Source: Lentibacter algarum | Lineage (GTDB): Bacteria; Pseudomonadota; Alphaproteobacteria; Rhodobacterales; Rhodobacteraceae | Length of the DNA: 64,000 bases | Direction of reading: 5' to 3' | Assembly: GCF_018860975.1 (NCBI RefSeq) | Contig: NZ_JAHKQI010000010.1 | Span: 372,001 to 436,000 of the forward strand | In this document: positions 27,979 through 37,093 of the stretch, piece by piece | Position numbering within the stretch: the stretch's first letter is position 1 | Layout of the letters: every line of letters begins with the position of its first letter | Position numbers and translations under genes: made by a program | The notes under the pieces: model-generated | Databases searched by the model: none | What the model was told of the DNA's origin: nothing | What the model saw: the letters and a program-made list of their open reading frames with translations, nothing else

Positions 27979-28526
27979 AACGCGCTCTAGCCCTCCTCGC
28001 CCTTATCGCCCTCATCGCAATCGGCGTCATCGGTTACACAAAGCTCATGGCGCGCATCGGCTCGGGCACACCGCCAGACATGGCCGCCGCTTCCGAGCAG
28101 GCCGACGAGATCCGCGTCTTCAAAGACAAGCGCGAACTTCACCTGTTGCGCAATGGCGAGGTGATCGCCAGTTACGACATCTCGCTTGGGGCCAACCCGG
28201 AGGGCCACAAAAGCGAGGAAGGCGACGAAAAGACCCCCGAAGGAACCTACACAATCGACTGGCGCAACCAGAACTCAGTCGCCCACCTCAGCCTACACAT
28301 ATCCTACCCCAACGCTCAAGACAGGGCAAAAGCCGAGGAACGCAATGCCTCCGCTGGCGGCAACATCATGATCCACGGCTTGCCAAACGGTTGGGGTGTT
28401 TTCGCCCGCTTACACTTGATGTATGATTGGACAAATGGTTGCATCGCAGTCACCAACGCCCAAATGCGCGAAATCTGGTCACTTGTGCCAAACGGAACGC
28501 CAATCACGATACAGGATAAAACATGA
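27975..28526 (+). CDS. L,D-transpeptidase (YkuD domain) with membrane anchor
   Basis: The ATG at 27975 overlaps the glycosyltransferase stop as ATGA and starts a hydrophobic anchor (about residues 3-22). The YkuD catalytic motif is present: H134 in IMIHGLPNG and C156 in DWTNGCIAVT. These enzymes form 3-3 peptidoglycan crosslinks or attach proteins to peptidoglycan in the periplasm. The protein is short (183 residues) with no LysM or peptidoglycan-binding domain. It is coupled to the MAPEG gene by another ATGA overlap. Confidence 0.9.
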   Translation: MKRALALLALIALIAIGVIGYTKLMARIGSGTPPDMAAASEQADEIRVFKDKRELHLLRNGEVIASYDISLGANPEGHKSEEGDEKTPEGTYTIDWRNQNSVAHLSLHISYPNAQDRAKAEERNASAGGNIMIHGLPNGWGVFARLHLMYDWTNGCIAVTNAQMREIWSLVPNGTPITIQDKT

Positions 28527-28912
28527 CAACCGAACTTACAGTTCTCGCCCTCGCAGGCTTACTCCAAGTTGCGCAGTTCAGCCTCTATTCGGCGCTGTCA
28601 ATTCGGCAAGTCGGGCCCAAGAAAGCCGCTGGCCCACGCGATGTTGCACATGTCCTCACAGGCACCGCCGGCCGCGCCCAACGCGCCATGAACAACCACT
28701 TTGAGGGCCTCATCCTGTTCACCCTCGCGGTTGTCGTCGTCACGCTCGGCGAAGCCGCCTCAAGCTTTACCGCCGCCTGCGCATGGGTCTATCTCATCGC
28801 CCGTATAGCATACTGGCCCGCCTACCTCCTCGGCCTCGCCCCTTGGCGCTCGCTGATCTGGTTTATCGGGTTGCTCGCCTCAACATTCATGATCCTCGCC
28901 GCGCTTTTCTAA
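28523..28912 (+). CDS. MAPEG family membrane protein
   Basis: The 129-residue protein has four hydrophobic helices. RAQRAMNNHFEGLILFTLAV and ARIAYWPAYLLGLAPWRS follow the MAPEG pattern (R-x2-NxxE-x3-F in helix 2). MAPEG proteins include glutathione-dependent membrane enzymes, but bacterial members of this short type are mostly uncharacterised. The ATG overlaps the L,D-transpeptidase stop by 4 bases, and lpd follows 33 bases later, so it belongs to the suc-lpd transcriptional block by position. Confidence 0.85.
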   Translation: MTTELTVLALAGLLQVAQFSLYSALSIRQVGPKKAAGPRDVAHVLTGTAGRAQRAMNNHFEGLILFTLAVVVVTLGEAASSFTAACAWVYLIARIAYWPAYLLGLAPWRSLIWFIGLLASTFMILAALF

Positions 28913-28945
28913 AACGCTGCACATACAAAATAAGGAGCCAAAACA

Positions 28946-30334
28946 ATGGCATCATATGACGTAATCATCATCGGCGCAGGCCCCGGCGGCTATGTGTCAG
29001 CTATCCGCTGCGCACAGCTCGGCCTCAAAACCGCAATCGTTGAGGGGCGCGAAACGCTTGGCGGCACCTGCCTGAACGTCGGCTGCATCCCCTCAAAGGC
29101 CATGCTGCATGCCACACATATGCTGCACGAAGCCGAGCACAACTTTGCCTCGATGGGCCTTAAAGGCAAAAGCCCCTCCGTCGACTGGAAACAAATGCTT
29201 GCCTACAAGGACGAAGTGGTTGGCCAGAACACTGGTGGCGTCGAGTTCTTGATGAAAAAGAACAAGATCGACTGGATCAAAGGCTGGGCGAGCATACCCG
29301 AAGTTGGCAAAGTCAAAGTCGGCGACGACGTGCATGACGCCAAAAACATCATCGTGGCATCAGGCTCCGAGGTGGCAACCCTCCCCGGTGTCGAGATCGA
29401 CGAGAAGGTTGTCGTCAGCAGCACAGGCGCACTTGAGCTCAACAAAATCCCGAAGAAACTCGTCGTCATCGGCGCGGGTGTCATCGGGCTTGAGCTCGGC
29501 TCGGTCTATGCGCGCCTCGGCTCTGAAGTGACTGTGGTTGAATACATGAGCGCCGTCTGCCCGGGCTTTGACGCCGACGTGCAGCGCACCTTCAAGCGCC
29601 TGCTCGAGAAACAAGGCCTCACCTTCATCATGGACGCGGCCGTGCAAAAAGTCGACGCCACCAAGAGCAAAGCCAAAGTCACCTACAAACCGAAAGCAGG
29701 CGATGCGGAAGAAGTGCTCGACGCCGATGTGGTGCTGGTCGCAACAGGCCGCAAACCCTATGTTGACGGCCTCGGCCTCGAAGCGCTCGGCGTCAAGCGC
29801 ACCGAGCGTGGCCAGATCGCGACAGACGCGCAATGGGCCACCAACGTCAAAGGCATCTACGCCATCGGCGACGTGATCGAAGGCCCGATGCTGGCCCACA
29901 AAGCCGAAGATGAAGGCATGGCCGTGGCCGAAGTCGTCGCAGGCAAGCACGGACACGTTAACTATGGCGTCATCCCCGGCGTGGTCTACACAACGCCTGA
30001 AGTGGCCACAGTCGGCGCGACCGAAGCGCAGCTTAAAGAACAAGGCATTAAGCCTAAGGTCGGCAAGTTCATGTTTATGGGCAACGCCCGCGCCAAGGCC
30101 GTGCACCAGGGCGACGGCTTCGTGAAGCTCATGGTTCACCCCGAAACCGACCGCTTGCTCGGAGCAGCCATCATCGGCCCCGCTGCTGGCGACATGATCC
30201 ACGAACTCTGCGTGGCAATGGAATTCGGCGCCTCCGCCGAAGACATCGCCCTCACATGCCACGCTCACCCGACGTACTCGGAAGCCGTGCGCGAGGCCGC
30301 GCTCGCTTGTGGCGACGGTGCTATTCATAGCTAA
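28946..30334 (+). CDS. lpd: Dihydrolipoyl dehydrogenase (E3)
   Basis: The 462-residue protein has the FAD motif [13 protein letters not shown], the redox disulfide C42/C47 in [13 protein letters not shown], the NAD motif [12 protein letters not shown] and the C-terminal HAHPTYSEA with the catalytic His-Glu pair. It reoxidises lipoamide in the 2-oxoglutarate dehydrogenase complex and possibly other lipoate enzymes. AAGGAGC precedes the ATG. It closes the suc block and is followed by a strong terminator. Separation from sucB by four genes is typical of variable insertions in this order. Confidence 0.98.
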   Translation: MASYDVIIIGAGPGGYVSAIRCAQLGLKTAIVEGRETLGGTCLNVGCIPSKAMLHATHMLHEAEHNFASMGLKGKSPSVDWKQMLAYKDEVVGQNTGGVEFLMKKNKIDWIKGWASIPEVGKVKVGDDVHDAKNIIVASGSEVATLPGVEIDEKVVVSSTGALELNKIPKKLVVIGAGVIGLELGSVYARLGSEVTVVEYMSAVCPGFDADVQRTFKRLLEKQGLTFIMDAAVQKVDATKSKAKVTYKPKAGDAEEVLDADVVLVATGRKPYVDGLGLEALGVKRTERGQIATDAQWATNVKGIYAIGDVIEGPMLAHKAEDEGMAVAEVVAGKHGHVNYGVIPGVVYTTPEVATVGATEAQLKEQGIKPKVGKFMFMGNARAKAVHQGDGFVKLMVHPETDRLLGAAIIGPAAGDMIHELCVAMEFGASAEDIALTCHAHPTYSEAVREAALACGDGAIHS

Positions 30335-30390
30335 AAAAGTGCAGCTTTGCCACAACCCCGGCGGTTAATGGCAAAGCTGCCGCATTTTTC
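30334..30390 (+). terminator. Rho-independent terminator after lpd
   Basis: GCAGCTTTGCCA (30341-30352) pairs with TGGCAAAGCTGC (30369-30380), flanked by A and T runs (AAAAAAG before, CGCATTTTT after). It marks the end of the suc-lpd block. Confidence 0.9.
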
Positions 30391-30448
30391 CAAATCACGC
30401 ATCCATCCCTGCTATTTGTCGGCCAAAACAAATACAGGATCCTTACAA

Positions 30449-31291
30449 ATGCGCCTTATCTTTCCTCTCCTTCTCGCAGCAGTGACAGTCTTCACAGCCA
30501 ACGCAGCCGAAGCCCGTCGCCGCGGTTCATCAAGCCAAGACCTGATCTTTGTCTCCGACACCAAAGTTGAAATCGACGGCACAAAATTCGCGCTCTGCCA
30601 TTTGGTCGAAACCAACTCGATCTTCTTCGTCAACCTGTTCCGCAGCCTTGAAGGCTATGTTCTCGCGCCCAACAAATGTATCGCCGAACGCTACATGTCA
30701 CTCAGCGACGCAGACCTCGCAAAAGCCAAAGCCTCGGGCGCGATCCCCGAAAGCGTGCCAGCCACAGCCAAACTCGCTATCAAAGACAAGATCATGGGGC
30801 ATTGGGGCTGGCTTCTTGTGCTCGCTGTCGTCGCCTTCGCTGGCATGGGATATCTCAACACACGCAAGCGCCGCAAAGCCCGTGAAGCCCTGATGGGGGA
30901 CGCTACCCCGACAGCGACAGCGATCCTCGACGCCATGTGCCACGCCGCCAAAGTCGACGGCGTCATCGCCCCCGAAGAAGTCACCGAAATCCAGAACGTC
31001 GCCCAGCAAATGACAGGTCAGACCTTCACAACTGAAACTGTGCGCCAAATAGCTGATCTCGCCGACGAAGATCTCTCAGACAGCGAGTTCAAGCGCTTTG
31101 CCAAGGGTCGTAACCCCGAGGAAAAAGAACTGATGATGAAAGGCGTTCTCATGGTCGTTGCCTCTGACGGTCAGCTAGACGGCAAAGAGCAAAAGTTCGT
31201 CGGCAAACTCGGCGGCGCACTGGCGATGTCAGGCGAGCAGATCAACACCATGCTTGCTGAAATCGTGCAAAAAAACCAAAGCAACAGCTAA
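30449..31291 (+). CDS. Membrane protein with C-terminal TerB-like domain
   Basis: Starting at the ATG at 30449 (280 residues) gives a signal peptide, MRLIFPLLLAAVTVFTANAAEA. A small periplasmic domain with two cysteines (ALCHLVE and NKCIAE) follows, then a membrane helix (about 117-137), a basic stretch (TRKRRKAREA), and a cytoplasmic domain of about 125 residues beginning AILDAMCHAAKVDGVIAPEE, the TerB/DjlA-like pattern with acidic metal-binding positions. The role may be envelope sensing or stress. It sits between two terminators and so is probably a single-gene transcript. Confidence 0.75.
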   Translation: MRLIFPLLLAAVTVFTANAAEARRRGSSSQDLIFVSDTKVEIDGTKFALCHLVETNSIFFVNLFRSLEGYVLAPNKCIAERYMSLSDADLAKAKASGAIPESVPATAKLAIKDKIMGHWGWLLVLAVVAFAGMGYLNTRKRRKAREALMGDATPTATAILDAMCHAAKVDGVIAPEEVTEIQNVAQQMTGQTFTTETVRQIADLADEDLSDSEFKRFAKGRNPEEKELMMKGVLMVVASDGQLDGKEQKFVGKLGGALAMSGEQINTMLAEIVQKNQSNS

Positions 31292-31318
31292 CAAGCTTCC
31301 CCCACGTCGCACTTTTCA

Positions 31319-31345
31319 AAGGCTGGCACATTGTGTCAGCCTTTT
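31319..31345 (+). terminator. Terminator-like hairpin before the hydrolase gene
   Basis: AGGCTG and CAGCCT, with inner ACA/TGT pairing, form a stem followed by TTTTT. The T tract ends three bases before the hydrolase ATG at 31349, so the structure would also mask that gene's ribosome binding region. Confidence 0.7.
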
Positions 31346-31348
31346 TGC

Positions 31349-32185
31349 ATGAAGGAAGAAACTGTCACTTTCCCCGCCGGAACGGCAAGCCTCACAGGCA
31401 CATTTTTCGCTCCGGACAGCCCCACCAACGGTGCCGTATTGATCAGCGCCGCAACCGGCATCCCGCATGGCTACTACCAGCATTTCGCGCGCTGGCTCGC
31501 CACCGAGCACGGGTTGGCCGTCCTGTCATACGATTACCGCGATTTCGGCGCCTCCCTCCACGGGCCGATGAAAGCCTCAAAGGCCACAATGGCAATCTGG
31601 GCTGTCGACGACGTGCAAGCCGCCCGCAGCTACCTTCTCAGCCGCGTCCCTGAAGGCGATCTCTGGATGATAGGCCACTCTCTCGGCGGTCTTGGTCACC
31701 GGTTTCATGCCCCCGAGCCGCGCCTCAAACGCGCCATCGCTGTGACCTCGGGCCCTGCGTATCAAAGCGAACATCCAATGCCCTACCGCCTCTTTGTGCT
31801 CAGCTTCTGGCACGTTCTCGGCCCGCTGTTCACAACAGTCATGGGCTACCTCCCCGGTAAGAAAACCGGCCTCGGCGCTGACATCCCGTCAGGTGTTTTC
31901 TGGCAATGGCGGCGCTGGTGCACCACCCGCGGGTTTTGTGACAACGACCCCGACAAGCGCCTCGCTAACCCGCAGTCGCTCACCTGCGAGTTGCGCACCG
32001 TTTCACTTTCGGATGACGAAATGATCCCGCCGCATGTCGTCCGGCAACAAGGCGACTGGCACCCCGACGCCAAGCAAACCCACGTTGTGCTGTCGCCGGC
32101 CGAGTTCGGTCTCGGAGAGGTCGGTCACCTCGCTGCCTTCCGCCGCAAAAATGCGGCCCTCTGGCCCGAGATCATCCAGCGCTAG
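31349..32185 (+). CDS. Alpha/beta hydrolase
   Basis: From the ATG at 31349 the protein has 278 residues. MIGHSLGGLGHRF is the nucleophile elbow (G-H-S-L-G), GTFFAPDSPTNGAVLISAATG the first strand and oxyanion region, and LSYDYRDFG a typical following motif. The late GEVGHLAAF supplies the catalytic histidine. The substrate is unknown. The start overlaps a terminator hairpin and has no good ribosome binding site, so its expression is uncertain. Similar hydrolases are common in Rhodobacterales. Confidence 0.85.
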   Translation: MKEETVTFPAGTASLTGTFFAPDSPTNGAVLISAATGIPHGYYQHFARWLATEHGLAVLSYDYRDFGASLHGPMKASKATMAIWAVDDVQAARSYLLSRVPEGDLWMIGHSLGGLGHRFHAPEPRLKRAIAVTSGPAYQSEHPMPYRLFVLSFWHVLGPLFTTVMGYLPGKKTGLGADIPSGVFWQWRRWCTTRGFCDNDPDKRLANPQSLTCELRTVSLSDDEMIPPHVVRQQGDWHPDAKQTHVVLSPAEFGLGEVGHLAAFRRKNAALWPEIIQR

Positions 32186-32203
32186 CTGCGAAGTCCCGCG
32201 CCC

Positions 32204-34111
32204 TCATTCGAAGATCTTCAGCAGTTCTTTCTTGACCTTGTCCTCAACCTTTTCTTTCACAGCGTCTTCGACACTTTCGCCCTCTTCAAGGGTCACGCCA
32301 AGCTCCTGCTCGATCTTGGCCTTCACCGCATCCTTGGCTTTCTGTTCAACCTTTGCCTTCTCCTCGGCGAGGTTCAGATCAATCGCAGCGCTCAGATCGG
32401 GCAGGATCTTCGGATCAGCCCAAGGCCCGCGCACCCGCACCGGAATAGCCAACCCTTTGCCGCCCCGCGCCCGCAGCGCTGTCGGAACAAAGGTATAGTC
32501 AATGTCGCGCGCCCCAAGGCCGACACGCCCCGAGCCGGTGGTCTTGTAGTTTTCAAGCAGCATCTGGAGGTTGTCATTGCGCAATACACCGCCTTCGATC
32601 GTAAAGCTCGCGCCCATCTGGTTGAACACCGTGGTGCCGTTGGCACTGCCGCTGCTCATCAGCTTATCAAGGTCAAACCCCGCGATCGTGCCCTGCCCCA
32701 TAGCCAGCCCACCGCTGCCTTTAAGCGAGTTCATAATCGCATTCAGGTTTTGCCCGACGCCAAGAAACTTGATCTGCCCGTCGCCCTTACCCGACAGACG
32801 CTCAACGCCTGCCAAATCCATCAGCAACGGCTTCACATCAGCCTGCAACACGCTCAGGTCACCGCCGACAGACAGCCCCGAGCGGTTGTTGATCACAAAC
32901 TCACCGACGATTGTTCCGCCGTAGCCCGTGGCTTTGTTCAGCTTGAACACCCCGCGTGACTGCTCGAGCGTCACTGACATATCCGTCGCACCCAGCGTCA
33001 TCATTCCTAGGTCAACCGAAGCCGCCGCAAGCCGCACCTTGGCGTTCACCGCTGCCAAGCCGCCTGCATCAATCGGCGTCGTGCTCCAACCGCTGCTTGC
33101 CTCGCCGCTTCCGCCTTCACTGCTCAGCGCCGCAAAGTCCAGCGCCCCCGCGCGCAGGTTGGCTGTCACCATCGGCACACTCCCGCGATCAAAGCGCACA
33201 TCAACCTCGCCCTCGACGCGGTTGTTGTCCAGATCAAGCGCCATGCTCCGCAGGTTCACGACACTGCCGCCAGAGTAGATCATGTCAGCACTCAGCCCGA
33301 TCGCCTGCCCCAGCCCCTGAGGCGGCGCACTCGCATCAAGCCCGAGCGCCGCCAAAAACTGTGCGGTGCTCTTGGCGTTAACTTGCAACTTGCCCTTAGC
33401 ATCAAGCGCTTGCGTGGCTTGCCCGTTAAAGCTGGCACTCCCGCCCTGGGTTGTTACGCTCGCCTTAACACCGACCAACCGGCCGCTCAGAAACGCGCCA
33501 GCGTCGGCAATAACCGCCTCGATAGCCAGCGCCCCGTTGCCACGGCGCCCACTGCCACTCACCGTCAAAGGCCCGTTCAGATCAGGCAAGCTGACAACGG
33601 CATCAACCGCGCTCAACTGCTCGACAGTCCCGGTGCCCAAGTCGCGGTAAACTAGGCTGCCGCCGCTCACTTCGGCACGCTCAAGGCTTACCTTGCGCGC
33701 GGTGCTGCTGCCGCCCTCGCCGCTGTCGTCGCCAAACGCCCAGCTCTCACGTCCGTCCTTTGCCTTCACAAGCGACACTTCGGGGGCAACCAGAACCAGC
33801 CGCCGCACTTCAATATCGCCGCGCAAAGCCGCCGCAGCCGACACCCCAATGTTGAGCGCCTCTGCCTTGAGCAACGGTGCATCGCCCGCCCACTCGGGTG
33901 CCGCGACAAGCACAGGCCCGGTTTTCACGCCCAGCACCGGCCACAAGCTGATCCCGAGATCCCCGCTCAGCACAACGTCACGCCCAAGCGCTTTGCTCAA
34001 CTCGGTGCTGGCAACTTTCGCGATCCGCTCTTTCGGCAGCATGAACAAACCCGCCACGACCAGCAGAACAAAAACAACAATTGCCAACAACAGTTTGCGA
34101 ATAAGCCCCAT
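32204..34111 (-). CDS. AsmA family envelope protein
   Basis: The ATG at 34111 follows AAGGAGG and gives 635 residues. An N-terminal membrane helix (about 7-27) precedes the AsmA signature LGRDVVLSGDLGISLWPVLGVKTG. A long repetitive beta region follows, then the AsmA C-terminal region (GQGTIAGFDLDKLM, DIDYTFVPTALRARGG). A charged coiled-coil tail of about 60 residues (EEKAKVEQKAKDAVKAKIEQ) ends the protein. AsmA-like proteins act in the periplasm in lipid transport to the outer membrane. It is convergent with the hydrolase gene and divergent from rimO. Confidence 0.9.
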   Translation of the reverse strand: MGLIRKLLLAIVVFVLLVVAGLFMLPKERIAKVASTELSKALGRDVVLSGDLGISLWPVLGVKTGPVLVAAPEWAGDAPLLKAEALNIGVSAAAALRGDIEVRRLVLVAPEVSLVKAKDGRESWAFGDDSGEGGSSTARKVSLERAEVSGGSLVYRDLGTGTVEQLSAVDAVVSLPDLNGPLTVSGSGRRGNGALAIEAVIADAGAFLSGRLVGVKASVTTQGGSASFNGQATQALDAKGKLQVNAKSTAQFLAALGLDASAPPQGLGQAIGLSADMIYSGGSVVNLRSMALDLDNNRVEGEVDVRFDRGSVPMVTANLRAGALDFAALSSEGGSGEASSGWSTTPIDAGGLAAVNAKVRLAAASVDLGMMTLGATDMSVTLEQSRGVFKLNKATGYGGTIVGEFVINNRSGLSVGGDLSVLQADVKPLLMDLAGVERLSGKGDGQIKFLGVGQNLNAIMNSLKGSGGLAMGQGTIAGFDLDKLMSSGSANGTTVFNQMGASFTIEGGVLRNDNLQMLLENYKTTGSGRVGLGARDIDYTFVPTALRARGGKGLAIPVRVRGPWADPKILPDLSAAIDLNLAEEKAKVEQKAKDAVKAKIEQELGVTLEEGESVEDAVKEKVEDKVKKELLKIFE

Positions 34112-34220
34112 GCGACCCTCCTTAGGTTTCGCCCCAAACCTATGCACTCAACGCAAGCACCACAACCGGACACACACAATCGTGCTTCCTTAAGCGCCGC
34201 ACAGCCGTTATACGCCGCAC

Positions 34221-35606
34221 ATGTCACAAAATCCGCCCTCCCTGCGCCCCGATCTTGCAAACGCCAAGCTTTCTGAAACACGCCGTGATGGCCAGCCAAC
34301 AATCGGCATGGTCTCGCTTGGCTGCCCCAAAGCACTGGTCGACAGCGAGCGTATCCTCACCCGCCTGCGCGCCGAGGGCTACGGCATCTCGCCCGACTAC
34401 GCAGGCGCCGAGGCCGTCATCGTCAACACCTGTGGCTTTCTTGATTCCGCCAAAGCCGAGAGCCTTGACGCCATCGGCGAAGCCCTCAACGAGAACGGCA
34501 AAGTCATCGTCACCGGATGCCTGGGGGCCGAGCCCGACTACATCCGCGAGCATCACCCGCGCATCCTTGCCGTCACTGGCCCGCACCAATATGAACAGGT
34601 TCTCGACGCTGTGCATAACGTTGTGCCGCCCTCGCCAGACCCGTTCATTGACTTGCTGCCTGCTTCCGGTGTTTCCCTCACACCTCGACACTATAGTTAT
34701 CTAAAGATATCAGAGGGTTGCAATCACAAGTGCAAGTTCTGCATTATCCCCGATATGCGTGGAAAACTCGCCTCGCGGCCGCATAAAGCCGTCATGCGAG
34801 AGGCAGAAAAGCTTGTGGATAACGGCGTGCGCGAGCTGCTGGTGATCTCCCAAGATACCTCAGCCTATGGCACCGACTGGGCCAGCGATATCCGCCGCGG
34901 CCTCACCGAGCAGCCGATCACAACCCTCGCCCGCGAGCTCGGCCAACTCTCGCCTGACATCTGGGTGCGCCTCCACTACGTCTACCCCTACCCGAACGTG
35001 CGCGAACTCATCCCGCTTATGAGCGAAGGCCTGATCCTGCCCTACCTCGACATCCCCTTCCAACACGCACACCCCGAAACCCTCAAGCGCATGGCCCGCC
35101 CCGCACACGCCGAACGCACGCTTGACCGCATTGAAGAATGGCGCGGCCTCTGCCCCGACATCACCCTGCGCTCAACCTTCATCGTCGGCTACCCCGGCGA
35201 AACCGAAGAGGAGTTCCAAACCCTACTCGACTGGATGGACGAAGCGAGGCTCGACCGCGTCGGATGCTTCAAATACGAAAACGTCGAGGGCGCGCGCAGC
35301 AATGCCCTGCCCGATCACGTTGCCGAGGAGATCAAACAAGACCGCTGGGAGCGCTTCATGGAAAAAGCCCAAGCCATCTCGGAAGCCAAACTCGCCGCCA
35401 AAGTCGGCCAGCGCATCGACGTCATCATCGACGACATAGACGAAGACGGCATCGCCACCTGCCGCACCAAATCCGACGCGCCGGAAATTGACGGGAACCT
35501 GTTCATAGACGAAGGCACTGAGGGGCTGAAGGTTGGACAGATCGTCAGCGTTGAGGTGGACGAGGCGGGGGAGTATGACTTGTGGGGATGTTTGTCAGAA
35601 ACTTAG
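34221..35606 (+). CDS. rimO: Ribosomal protein S12 methylthiotransferase
   Basis: The 461-residue protein has the N-terminal MTTase domain with three cluster cysteines ([28 protein letters not shown]), the radical SAM motif [17 protein letters not shown] and a C-terminal TRAM domain. [12 protein letters not shown] and the S12-type loop distinguish RimO from MiaB. It adds a methylthio group to an aspartate of ribosomal protein S12. It is divergent from the AsmA gene across 109 bases. Length and motifs are normal. Confidence 0.96.
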   Translation: MSQNPPSLRPDLANAKLSETRRDGQPTIGMVSLGCPKALVDSERILTRLRAEGYGISPDYAGAEAVIVNTCGFLDSAKAESLDAIGEALNENGKVIVTGCLGAEPDYIREHHPRILAVTGPHQYEQVLDAVHNVVPPSPDPFIDLLPASGVSLTPRHYSYLKISEGCNHKCKFCIIPDMRGKLASRPHKAVMREAEKLVDNGVRELLVISQDTSAYGTDWASDIRRGLTEQPITTLARELGQLSPDIWVRLHYVYPYPNVRELIPLMSEGLILPYLDIPFQHAHPETLKRMARPAHAERTLDRIEEWRGLCPDITLRSTFIVGYPGETEEEFQTLLDWMDEARLDRVGCFKYENVEGARSNALPDHVAEEIKQDRWERFMEKAQAISEAKLAAKVGQRIDVIIDDIDEDGIATCRTKSDAPEIDGNLFIDEGTEGLKVGQIVSVEVDEAGEYDLWGCLSET

Positions 35607-35616
35607 AACGCCCTAT

Positions 35617-36399
35617 TTATTCGGAGAAATATTCCAGAGCCTCATATCCTAAGCTGGTAATTGCAAATCCTCCTCCAGAGTTCGATCCAACCAAACCTAC
35701 GCCTTTCAAAAAACTCATCGTCGCCTGAGCTTCAAGAGTTTCTCGATGGCTTTCTAATTGGACGGCCTTTCCCCAGCCATTTAAGCTCGAGTACTTCTCT
35801 ATCGTGTTGTTTTGTATTCTCACTGCACCATTGTCAGACTTAGCTGCACTCGCCAATATTTCGATAGCAAAAGAATAATCTTCTAGTTGTCCAAAATCTA
35901 GATCGCTTTCTTCAGCCAACTCCTTTTCTTCTCTTTCTCCAACAATCTCCGTAGCAGTTTCAGTGCTAACAGTCTGCGCTTCCTTCAGTCGCTTAGCTGC
36001 GTCAATTTTGGCGTTCTCCGTCTCAGCCGCAAGTTTTGCTTTTGCTCTTTCTTCATCCGCCAGTTTTCCTAAACGATGAATGCGGTGATCTATCGCAGAG
36101 TCTGATTGCATATTTCGAAGTTGCATGGTCGGCTTAATGGCGACCCATGCGCCCAACAAACGTAGCCAAGGCCAAGCAAGCGCGAGAAGAACTCCCGCGA
36201 GTAGCGGAAACGCATACAGGGATCCAAAGTCAGTAGACTTATCAAAGAAATCGAACTTTGCTTGAACTGGCTGGTCTGCAAAAAGCAGATACCAAATTGG
36301 CTTCCAATTAATCGCAAAAAAAGCGAACAAAATTGAGCCGAAAAATGGAGAGCGCACTCTTTGTGAGAGCGCATCAAAAGCGTCTTTCAAAATTTCCAT
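35617..36399 (-). CDS. AT-rich orphan membrane protein with coiled coil and C-terminal domain
   Basis: The 260-residue protein has the start MEILKDAFDALSQRVRSPFFG and then FFAINWKPIWYLLF, a pattern (membrane helix around an NWK motif) I have seen in uncharacterised proteins scattered across bacteria. Helices at about 18-40 and 58-84 are hydrophobic, residues 105-165 are charged and coiled-coil-like (ADEERAKAKLAAETENAK), and residues 170-258 form a small domain ending in GGGFAITSLGYEALEYF, which resembles the end of a winged helix. Codon use is strongly AT-shifted against its neighbours, indicating transfer. Function unknown. Confidence 0.72.
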   Translation of the reverse strand: MEILKDAFDALSQRVRSPFFGSILFAFFAINWKPIWYLLFADQPVQAKFDFFDKSTDFGSLYAFPLLAGVLLALAWPWLRLLGAWVAIKPTMQLRNMQSDSAIDHRIHRLGKLADEERAKAKLAAETENAKIDAAKRLKEAQTVSTETATEIVGEREEKELAEESDLDFGQLEDYSFAIEILASAAKSDNGAVRIQNNTIEKYSSLNGWGKAVQLESHRETLEAQATMSFLKGVGLVGSNSGGGFAITSLGYEALEYFSE

Positions 36400-36524
36400 C
36401 GAACAATACCTTTGAGAATTGCAGATACTATCTCAAGTTGAATTAAGAGCTTCAACCCAAAAGCTATGTCCAGCTTAATCTCCGATTGGGCCGCGCCCGT
36501 TCGGGGCTCCGCCCGTTTTCGGCT

Positions 36525-36578
36525 AAAACTGTCCTCGACAGTTTTCAAGACGCCTCAAACCCTCCCCCATGGGGAGGG
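36525..36578. repeat. Two strong palindromes in the gene-free stretch 36400-36733
   Basis: AAAACTGTC (36525-36533), loop CTC, GACAGTTTT (36537-36545) is a perfect 9-bp dyad. CCCTCCCC (36560-36567), loop CAT, GGGGAGGG (36571-36578) is a perfect 8-bp dyad. Between 36480 and 36520 there are short CCGCCCGTT-type repeats. No gene is seen in this 334-base gap, which also holds the 49-bp repeat copy at 36660. Confidence 0.75.
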
Positions 36579-36659
36579 CGCTTCGCACCATCCCCGAGGT
36601 CCAAGCGCTCCGCCTGTTGTTAACCATTGCGCCAGCCAGTTAACCAATTCAGTACCGCC

Positions 36660-36708
36660 AAAACTGTCAGCACGCATTATGCACTGTGGTATGCACTGCC
36701 ATATGCAC
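36660..36708 (+). repeat. 49-bp dispersed element, copy A
   Basis: It starts AAAACTGT and ends with three copies of a 12-bp-spaced TATGCAC core (TATGCACTGTGG, TATGCACTGCCA, TATGCAC). It matches copy B at about 44 of 49 positions by eye. It ends 25 bases before the yigZ stop, where GTTAAC follows. Confidence 0.9.
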
Positions 36709-36733
36709 GCAAGTCACAGGCTCAAAACGCCCG

Positions 36734-37093
36734 TTAACCTTTCGCCACTTCATCCAAGTAAGCCCGCGTGCAATCTTGCACATGGCGAAAGCGGTCGCCG
36801 CCCAAGTGCTTGCCGCCATACCAGCGCGTCACCACGACGATATGGCCCAAAAGCCCCTCGCGTTCCAGCATTCTAACGATCACCATGCCAGCCCCCGCCT
36901 CGCCGTCATCGGCCTTGAGCGGCGTGCCATCGGGCAAGAGCATCGCCCAGGTATTATGCGTGGCCCTAGCGTATTTCTTGTTTCGTTTCAAAGCCTTAAG
37001 GAAAGCGTCAGCATCCGCACGGCTCTCGGCAGGCCCGCCCGAAACACTATACTTCGAGCCCCGATCCGTGATCACCCCTTCAAGCTTTATCAA
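36734..37093 (-). CDS. YigZ/IMPACT family protein
   Basis: The 119-residue protein holds the IMPACT N-terminal (UPF0029-type) core: SKYSVSGGPAESRADADAF, ATHNTWAMLL, DDGEAGAGMVIVRMLE and VVVTRWYGGKHLGGDRFRHV. It is shorter than E. coli YigZ (about 200 residues) because it lacks the second domain. The cellular role is unclear; YigZ has been proposed to bind nucleic acid or act in translation. Its ATG overlaps the M48 peptidase stop as ATGA. A 49-bp dispersed repeat lies just past its 3' end. Confidence 0.88.
   Translation of the reverse strand: MIKLEGVITDRGSKYSVSGGPAESRADADAFLKALKRNKKYARATHNTWAMLLPDGTPLKADDGEAGAGMVIVRMLEREGLLGHIVVVTRWYGGKHLGGDRFRHVQDCTRAYLDEVAKG

Noticed and set aside
29360-30355. 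331-codon open frame antisense to lpd
   Set aside because: It is a shadow of lpd with His/Asp-rich nonsense composition and no family motif.
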